Positions 58,613 to 64,000 of a stretch of DNA of 64,000 nucleotides are shown one piece after another (within the stretch, counting starts at the first letter, position 1; every line of letters begins with the position of its first letter). The notes under the pieces are model-generated. The model searched no databases and was not told the DNA's origin. It was given only the letters and a program-made list of their open reading frames with translations. Source of the stretch: Pseudomonas fluorescens (GTDB taxonomy: Bacteria > Pseudomonadota > Gammaproteobacteria > Pseudomonadales > Pseudomonadaceae); the NCBI RefSeq assembly GCF_000802965.1, contig NZ_JSAK01000029.1:143127-207126 (forward strand). Direction: 5' to 3'. The translations under genes were made by a program, and so were the position numbers.

Positions 58613-61073
58613 GGGCAAACGTCCTCAGCAGGTCCGCCGGTTGCGTGCGATACAGCGAATACAACGGCCACGCCGACGCCAGCAGCGTCGCCAACAACGC
58701 CAGCCCCATCAGCTGCAGCAATTGCAGCGGAAACACCCGTAGCGGCAGGCGCCAGCCGAATGCCTGGACGTTGATCACCGTGTCCAGGCACCAGGCCAGG
58801 GCGATGCCCAATGGCAACGCCAACACCAGCGTCAACACCGCCAACAGCCAGGTTTGCCCGAGGTTGAGAAGCATCAGTTGCCGGCGCGTCACGCCCAGCG
58901 CCCACAGCGGCGCCAGTTGCCCGAGACGACTCTGGCTTTGCGTCAGCAGGCTGATGAACAACGCCACGCCCGCCACACACAGGGTCAGGCTATTGAGCGC
59001 GGCGGTGGCGGCGAAGGTGCGCTCGAACACTTGCGTCGACCAGCCCTTGAGCCGGGCCTGATCGACGATGCGGCTTTCCTCCAGCGCAAAACGTGCTTGC
59101 AGCGCGGTCACGAACGGCGCAATCAGTGCCGGCTCGATGCGCAGATTGAAGCGGTTGGGCGTCAGTTGCGGCCAGCCGCGCAGCAGGTGATTGACGTTGA
59201 CCAGCAGGTGGCCCTTCGGATTGCCGTAGTCGGCGTAGATCCCGACGATGCGCGGCGACCATGGGCCATTGGGGGTGGCAATCGTCAGGCGATCGTCGAG
59301 TTTCACCTTCAAGCGCCGCGCCAGTTGCTCGCTGAGCATCACCGCGTCGTCTGTGGCCAGGCGATCCCAAGGCGTGTCGCCCAGCGCTTCGAGCAACGGC
59401 CAGTGCTGGCGATAGGTCGGGTGATCGATTACGCCGAAGACATCCGCCGGCCAGCCTTGCAATTGAATCGCGACCTGCCAGTTGGGCAGCACCGCCGTGA
59501 GCTGCGGTTGTTGCTTGAGCCAGTCGTACATCTCCCGAGCCTGGGCCGGGTTCTGTGGGTTGAGGTAAAGCTCGGCGGTCAGCCGTTGTTCGAGCCAGTT
59601 ACTGAAGGTCTGACGAAAACCGGCGGTCATGCTGCCGGCGCCGATGTTGGCCGCCAGTGCCAACAACAGCGCCATCAGTGCCAGGCTCAGGGCCGGAAGT
59701 TGTTGGCGGCAATCGGCGAGAAACCATTGGCCGAGCACCGAATGACCGCGACTCAGCAGCCCGTTGAGCAGCGCGTTGAGCACCACCGGCAAGGCCAGCG
59801 CGGCGCCCAGCAACAACGCGGCCATCAGCACAAAACCACTGGCCAGGCTGTCGCCGCGCACCAACGCCAGCAACGCAATGCCCAAGGCCAGCGCCGCCAC
59901 CCAACCCTGACGCCGCAACCAGCGAGCATGAGCCTGATGCCAGGCCTGAGGATCGGCCAGGGCCAGCAACGGCAAACGCGCCGCCCGCCACAAACTATTG
60001 GCGCCCGCGAGCACGGCGCCGAGCAGGCTCAGTCCGACGCCGCTGAGCCACCACAACGGGCTCAGGCTCAACTGCCCCGCCACTTCGGCGCCATACAACC
60101 CGCGCAGGCTGGCGGCGACATCCGGCAGCAACACGCTGGCCAGCAGGTAACCGCTGACAACCCCGGCGACGCCACCGATCAAGGCCAGCGCGCCCAGTTC
60201 AACGGCGAGACAGGCGATCAGCATCCGCGCACTGACCCCGCAGGCGCGCATCGTTCTGAGCAAGCCGCGACGCTGTTCCAGCGCCAGCCCAATCGCGGCG
60301 TGAACGATGAACAGGCCGACCACGAACGACAAGAAACCCAGGGCGTCGAGGTTCAGGTGAAAGCTCTCGGTCAGGCGCGCCAGATTATTTTCTTCGCCAC
60401 TGGTTTTGAGCTGGAGCTGTCCCTTGAACGCATCGGGGAGTGTCGCGACGAAATCCTTGGGCAACAACAGACGCGACACTTGATCCGGCATACCGAGAAT
60501 CTGCTGGGCGAAACCGATATCCACCAGCAACACACCGGGTGCCATGTCCGCTTGAGCGTGCAGCGGCGGTAACGTCTGACCGTTCAATGCCAGCGGCCGC
60601 TCACCCTCTTTCAGTCCCAGTGCCTGTAAGGTCTGCGGTGAAATCCAGGTGCTGCCCGGCGGGGTAAAAAATTCGACAACCTGCTCGATCGCCAATGCCT
60701 GCCCGGCGACCTCGGCGCCGGTTGGCAACGACACCGGCTCGATGCCCATCAGTTGCAAGCGCTGGTCTTCATGCCCCTTGAGCGTGACCCGCCCCTGCAA
60801 CACCGGCGACACCGGCCACCCGGCGCGGCGCAAGTCGACAAACAATTGCTGCGCGAAGGTCGCGCCATTGGGCGAACCGAGACTGGCCTGGGGTTCACCG
60901 CCGATCAACTGGCTGGCCCGGGCATAACTGTCCCGCGCCTGGCTGTTCAGCGCTTGCACACCGGTCAGCAGACTGGTGGCCAGCCACAACCCGGTCAGTA
61001 CGCTGAAAAACTGCACCGGGTGCTGCCGCCAATGGCTGAGCAGCGCACGCAATGTCTCGCGAAAAATGCGCAT
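58602..61073 (-). CDS. FtsX/MacB-type ABC permease (LolCDE-like)
   Basis: From the ATG at 61073 the product is 823 residues. It has an N-terminal helix (FFSVLTGLWLATSLLTGV) then a large periplasmic MacB-like domain. A first FtsX group of helices lies at about residues 250-430, a second periplasmic domain at about 500-690, and a final FtsX group with LWALGVTRRQLMLLNLGQTW. Such permeases move lipoproteins or lipophilic molecules by mechanical coupling, not by a channel. It starts one base after the ATPase stop (TGAGATG). Confidence 0.9.
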   Translation of the reverse strand: MRIFRETLRALLSHWRQHPVQFFSVLTGLWLATSLLTGVQALNSQARDSYARASQLIGGEPQASLGSPNGATFAQQLFVDLRRAGWPVSPVLQGRVTLKGHEDQRLQLMGIEPVSLPTGAEVAGQALAIEQVVEFFTPPGSTWISPQTLQALGLKEGERPLALNGQTLPPLHAQADMAPGVLLVDIGFAQQILGMPDQVSRLLLPKDFVATLPDAFKGQLQLKTSGEENNLARLTESFHLNLDALGFLSFVVGLFIVHAAIGLALEQRRGLLRTMRACGVSARMLIACLAVELGALALIGGVAGVVSGYLLASVLLPDVAASLRGLYGAEVAGQLSLSPLWWLSGVGLSLLGAVLAGANSLWRAARLPLLALADPQAWHQAHARWLRRQGWVAALALGIALLALVRGDSLASGFVLMAALLLGAALALPVVLNALLNGLLSRGHSVLGQWFLADCRQQLPALSLALMALLLALAANIGAGSMTAGFRQTFSNWLEQRLTAELYLNPQNPAQAREMYDWLKQQPQLTAVLPNWQVAIQLQGWPADVFGVIDHPTYRQHWPLLEALGDTPWDRLATDDAVMLSEQLARRLKVKLDDRLTIATPNGPWSPRIVGIYADYGNPKGHLLVNVNHLLRGWPQLTPNRFNLRIEPALIAPFVTALQARFALEESRIVDQARLKGWSTQVFERTFAATAALNSLTLCVAGVALFISLLTQSQSRLGQLAPLWALGVTRRQLMLLNLGQTWLLAVLTLVLALPLGIALAWCLDTVINVQAFGWRLPLRVFPLQLLQLMGLALLATLLASAWPLYSLYRTQPADLLRTFAHED

Positions 61074-61074
61074 C

Positions 61075-61743
61075 TCAGCGCGCGTCCACATCAGCCAGAC
61101 GCCCACCGTGCAGCACCACTTTTTCTGCCAGTCGCGCCGCAACGCTGGGGCTGTGGGTGACCATCAACAGGGTGGTGGAACTGTCATCCAGAAGCTCCAG
61201 CAGCAACTTCAGCACTTCGTCGCTGGTGGCTTCATCGAGGCTGCCGGTGGGCTCGTCGGCCAGCAGTAGTTTTGGCTGCGACGCCAGGGCCCGGCCCAAC
61301 GCGACCCGTTGTTGCTGGCCGCCGGAGAGTTGTTCGGGATAGCGCCGCAGCAAATCAGCCAACCCCAGGCGCTGCACCAGATGCGCCAGCCAACGCGGAT
61401 CATGGCGCCCCGCCAGGCGTGCCTGAAACGCCAGGTTGTCCTCCACCCGCAAGCTGCCGATCAGGTTGAATTGCTGGAACACCAGACCGATCTCGGTGCG
61501 TCGCCAACTCGCCAATTGCCCTTCGTTCATCTGCTCCAGGCGATGCTCACCGCTGCGGATGCTGCCGCGATCGACCTTGTCCAGCCCGGCGATCAGGTGC
61601 AGCAAGGTGCTTTTGCCACTGCCCGACTCGCCCATCAATGCCAGGCTGCTGCCGGGTTTGAGGGTCAGGTCGACACCTTGAAGGACCGGCAAAGGGCCTT
61701 GCGGGGTGGCGTAGCTTTTGAAGACGCCGTGGACTTCAAGCAT
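61075..61743 (-). CDS. ABC transporter ATPase, LolD/MacB class
   Basis: From the ATG at 61743 the product is 222 residues. Walker A (GESGSGKST), Q-loop (LVFQQFNLIGSL), signature (LSGGQQQR), Walker B (LLLADEPTGSLD) and the H-loop His (MVTHSP) are all intact. QQFNLIGSL and the short length place it in the LolD/MacB group. It powers the permease encoded immediately downstream. Confidence 0.93.
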   Translation of the reverse strand: MLEVHGVFKSYATPQGPLPVLQGVDLTLKPGSSLALMGESGSGKSTLLHLIAGLDKVDRGSIRSGEHRLEQMNEGQLASWRRTEIGLVFQQFNLIGSLRVEDNLAFQARLAGRHDPRWLAHLVQRLGLADLLRRYPEQLSGGQQQRVALGRALASQPKLLLADEPTGSLDEATSDEVLKLLLELLDDSSTTLLMVTHSPSVAARLAEKVVLHGGRLADVDAR

Positions 61744-61880
61744 GGGAGAACCCGTTCGATAAGCGTGGGCCAAGGATAGCGGCCCTGAATGGTTTTTGTC
61801 CGACGCTGATTGCAACCCTGCCGGGCCACCACCCTACCCTCGAGGCTGGTCTAACCATAACGATAAAAAACGGAGACGCC

Positions 61881-63854
61881 ATGCCTCGTTTCACTTTGAG
61901 CCCTCGCGGGCTGTTGGCTTGCCTGATCACAGCGTGCCTCGCGCAATCGGTAAGCGCTGCCAATGAACCGGTCGCGGCCAGTGCGCAAACCGCTGCCAGC
62001 AACACCGCCGTGCTGCAACAACTGCCCTTCAGCGATCGCACCGATTACGAGTCGGTCAGCAAAGGCTTGATCGCACCGTTCAAGGGCCAGATCAAGGACG
62101 CGTCCGGCAAGGTCATCTGGGATGTCCAGGCTTATGACTTCCTGCTCAAGGACCAGGCCCCCGACTCGGTCAACCCGAGCCTCTGGCGCCTGGCGCAGCT
62201 CAATGCCCATGCCGGGCTGTTCGAAGTCAGCCCGAAGATCTATCAAGTGCGTGGCCTTGATGTGGCCAACATGACGATCATCGAGGGTGAGGACGGGCTG
62301 ATCATCATCGACCCGCTGACCATGTCCGAAACCGCGAAAGCCGCGCTGGATCTGTACTACCAGAACCGACCGCGCAAACCTGTGGTGGCGGTGATCTACA
62401 GCCACACCCACGTTGACCATTTCGGTGGCGTGCGCGGGGTGATCGACGAGGCCGACGTCAAGGCCGGCAAGGTTAAGGTGTTTGCGCCATCCGGATTCAT
62501 GGAACACGTGATGAGTGAAAACGTGTTCGCCGGCAACGCCATGAGCCGCCGCGCGCAATACCAGTTCGGCAGCCTGTTGCCCCGTGGCGAAAAAGGCCAG
62601 GTGGACGCCGGCCTCGGCAAAAGTACGCCAAGCGGCGGCACCATCACTTTGATCGCGCCGACCGAGCTGATCACCAAGGAACTGGAGACCCGCACCATTG
62701 CCGGTCTGGAGATGGAATTCCAGCTCACCCCGGGCACCGAAGCCCCGGCGGAAATGAACCTGTACCTGCCGCAATTGCGCGCCCTGTGCATGGCGGAAAA
62801 CGCCACGCAAATGATGCACAACATCCTCACCCCGCGCGGTGCGCAAGTGCGTGACGCCAAGGCCTGGTCGCAATACCTCGACAACAGCCTGGCGCGCTAC
62901 GGCGACAAGAGTGACGTGCTGTTCGCCCAGCACAACTGGCCGACCTGGGGCGGTGAGCGCATCCGCACTTTCCTCGCTGATCAGCGCGACATGTACGCGT
63001 TTCTCAACGACCGCACCTTGCACCTGCTGAACCAGGGCCTGACCCCACTGGAAGTGGCTGATGCGATCAAGAAACTGCCGGGGGCGCTGGATCAGAAGTG
63101 GTACACACGCGGCTACTACGGGTCGTTGAGTTTCAACGTGCGCGCGGTGTATCAGCGCTATCTGGGTTTCTACGACGGCAACCCGGCCAACCTCAATCCG
63201 TTGCCGCCGGTGGAAACCGCCAAACGCAGCGTCGAGGCGATGGGTGGCGGCGCGGCCGTGCTGGAGAAAATGCGCGCGGCGATGAGCCAAGGTGACTATC
63301 GCTGGGCCGCGCAACTGGGCAATCAGTTGCTGTTTGCCGAACCGGACAATGTCGCAGGTCGCACTGCCCAGGCCGAGGCACTGGAGCAGTTGGGCTATCA
63401 GAGCGAAAACGCCACCTGGCGCAACATGTACCTGACCGGGGCGATGGAGCTGCGCAACGGCGTGCCGCAACATGCTGGCAGTTCGGTGTCGGTGGACATG
63501 ATGCGGGCGATGACCCCGGACATGTTCTTCGATTTCCTGGCAATTCGGCTCGACAGCGAAAAAGCCGCCGGCCATGACCTGACCCTGAACTGGACCTTCG
63601 AGGACCAGCACCAGGACTTCAACCTGACCCTGCGCAACGGCGTGCTGACGCATCGTTCCGGGCTCAACCCGGCGGCGGATGCCAGTGTCAGCCTGAGCAA
63701 GGCGACGCTGGAACAGATCAGTCTGAAACAATTGGATTTCCCGACGGCAATGCAGAAAGGCTTGGTCAAGATTCAAGGGAATGGCAAGAAGCTCGGGGAG
63801 TTGATGGGTAGCCTGGATAGCTTCAGCCCGCAGTTCAATATCGTTACGCCGTAA
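61881..63854 (+). CDS. Periplasmic alkylsulfatase, SdsA1-like
   Basis: A 657-residue precursor with a signal peptide ending VSA/ANEP. The metallo-beta-lactamase core has SHTHVDHFGGVRG (HxHxDH zinc motif, about residues 174-180), with the later ligands in MAENATQMMHN and AQHNWPTWG. A dimerisation domain and a C-terminal SCP2-like domain follow. The SdsA1/YjcS family hydrolyses primary alkyl sulfates such as SDS with inversion. It is divergent from the ABC exporter. It is chemically unrelated to the formylglycine sulfatase at 5.2 kb. Confidence 0.93.
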   Translation: MPRFTLSPRGLLACLITACLAQSVSAANEPVAASAQTAASNTAVLQQLPFSDRTDYESVSKGLIAPFKGQIKDASGKVIWDVQAYDFLLKDQAPDSVNPSLWRLAQLNAHAGLFEVSPKIYQVRGLDVANMTIIEGEDGLIIIDPLTMSETAKAALDLYYQNRPRKPVVAVIYSHTHVDHFGGVRGVIDEADVKAGKVKVFAPSGFMEHVMSENVFAGNAMSRRAQYQFGSLLPRGEKGQVDAGLGKSTPSGGTITLIAPTELITKELETRTIAGLEMEFQLTPGTEAPAEMNLYLPQLRALCMAENATQMMHNILTPRGAQVRDAKAWSQYLDNSLARYGDKSDVLFAQHNWPTWGGERIRTFLADQRDMYAFLNDRTLHLLNQGLTPLEVADAIKKLPGALDQKWYTRGYYGSLSFNVRAVYQRYLGFYDGNPANLNPLPPVETAKRSVEAMGGGAAVLEKMRAAMSQGDYRWAAQLGNQLLFAEPDNVAGRTAQAEALEQLGYQSENATWRNMYLTGAMELRNGVPQHAGSSVSVDMMRAMTPDMFFDFLAIRLDSEKAAGHDLTLNWTFEDQHQDFNLTLRNGVLTHRSGLNPAADASVSLSKATLEQISLKQLDFPTAMQKGLVKIQGNGKKLGELMGSLDSFSPQFNIVTP

Positions 63855-63857
63855 AGA

Positions 63858-63955
63858 TCAAAAGATCGTCCGAACGCGGCCCGAACCTGCGGCAGCTCCT
63901 ACATTGGAATGCGATTTCCTGTCGGAGCTGCCGCAGGCTGCGATCTTTTGCGTCA
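63858..63955. repeat. REP pair with an altered left arm
   Basis: The left arm reads AAAAGATCG, then 17 foreign bases (TCCGAACGCGGCCCGAA) where CAG is expected, then CCTGCGGCAGCTCCTAC. The right arm (GGAGCTGCCGCAGGCTGCGATC) is normal. A further REP arm, CATCGCGGGCAA, begins at 63989 and is cut by the window end. Confidence 0.8.
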
Positions 63956-64000
63956 TACCAGTCAGCATCACCTTCTCAGACACACCGCCATCGCGGGCAA

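Noticed and set aside
61851..63776. A 641-codon minus-strand frame opposite the alkylsulfatase, and a similar long plus-strand frame at 58854-60572 opposite the ABC permease
   Set aside because: Both are complements of well-conserved genes and show no recognisable domain.
1..64000. tRNA or rRNA genes, CRISPR arrays, insertion sequences or prophage genes
   Set aside because: Reading through the window showed no cloverleaf or rRNA-like sequence, no regularly spaced direct repeats and no transposase, integrase or phage structural protein.

Overview
The window looks like a chromosomal segment of a fluorescent-group Pseudomonas. The reasons are high GC, P. fluorescens-type REP/REPIN palindromes (cores such as GTAGGAGCTGCCGCAGGC and GCTGGCTTGCCAGCGAT) in more than twenty gaps, and gene sets typical of the genus: ldcA, ligD, pcs, dhcR-dhcAB-atoB, ftrA, hglS and an sdsA-type alkylsulfatase. 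I see no rRNA, tRNA, CRISPR array, insertion sequence or prophage, so this is core and accessory chromosome rather than a mobile island.

Layout. 0-5 kb: a basic amino acid antiporter (cut by the window edge) and an LdcA-type decarboxylase, then three small genes. 5-9 kb: a sulfatase, FadL-type porin and lipoprotein cassette. 9-18.5 kb: LigD, a haem-oxygenase-like diiron oxidase, a cupin, a TerB/YebE-like protein, phosphatidylcholine synthase, DUF488, and a methyltransferase-DUF4242 pair divergent from an AraC regulator. 18.5-22.7 kb: a DipZ-like CcdA-thioredoxin protein, two small secreted proteins and a divergent response regulator/sensor kinase pair. 22.8-27.7 kb: a chemoreceptor, bufferin-type maturation genes bufC and bufB, and a formamidase. 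28-34 kb: a methyltransferase, a sirtuin and dhcR-dhcAB-atoB. 34-41 kb: MntH, a membrane protein, a GST, a secreted protein, an esterase interrupted by an amber codon, an AotO-like protein and an AotJ-like binding protein. 41-50 kb: rhodanese/ftrA, cobF with an atypical histidine phosphatase, a detached aruF/aruG-like pair, an oxaloacetate decarboxylase, a large intergenic repeat and a MASE2-GGDEF diguanylate cyclase. 50-64 kb: a Baeyer-Villiger-type monooxygenase with a hydrolase, hglS, a PfpI/DJ-1 protein, an orphan hcp behind a sigma-54-like promoter, small proteins, a LolCDE-like ABC exporter with an AttH lipoprotein, and an alkylsulfatase.

The most interesting signal is in the DNA between genes at 20.5, 26.4 and 27.9 kb. 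A 35-bp composite operator, TGTATC-N13-GATACA-N4-RATACA, occurs four times and only in these promoters. They belong to the DUF2790/response-regulator divergon (two copies), bufBC and the formamidase. A second block (ACACAGACC.GATACA, partly degenerate at the third site) lies at an almost constant offset of 42-44 bp. This suggests that the local two-component system controls a small regulon made of two secreted cysteine-containing proteins, a DUF692/DUF2063 peptide-modifying pair with no adjacent bufferin precursor, and a formamidase. A DipZ-like thiol-redox membrane protein lies next to the secreted-protein genes.

Other themes are lysine use (LdcA at one end, HglS with its metal ligands at the other), sulfate-ester scavenging by two unrelated sulfatases, and REP elements that supply the stop codons of two genes.
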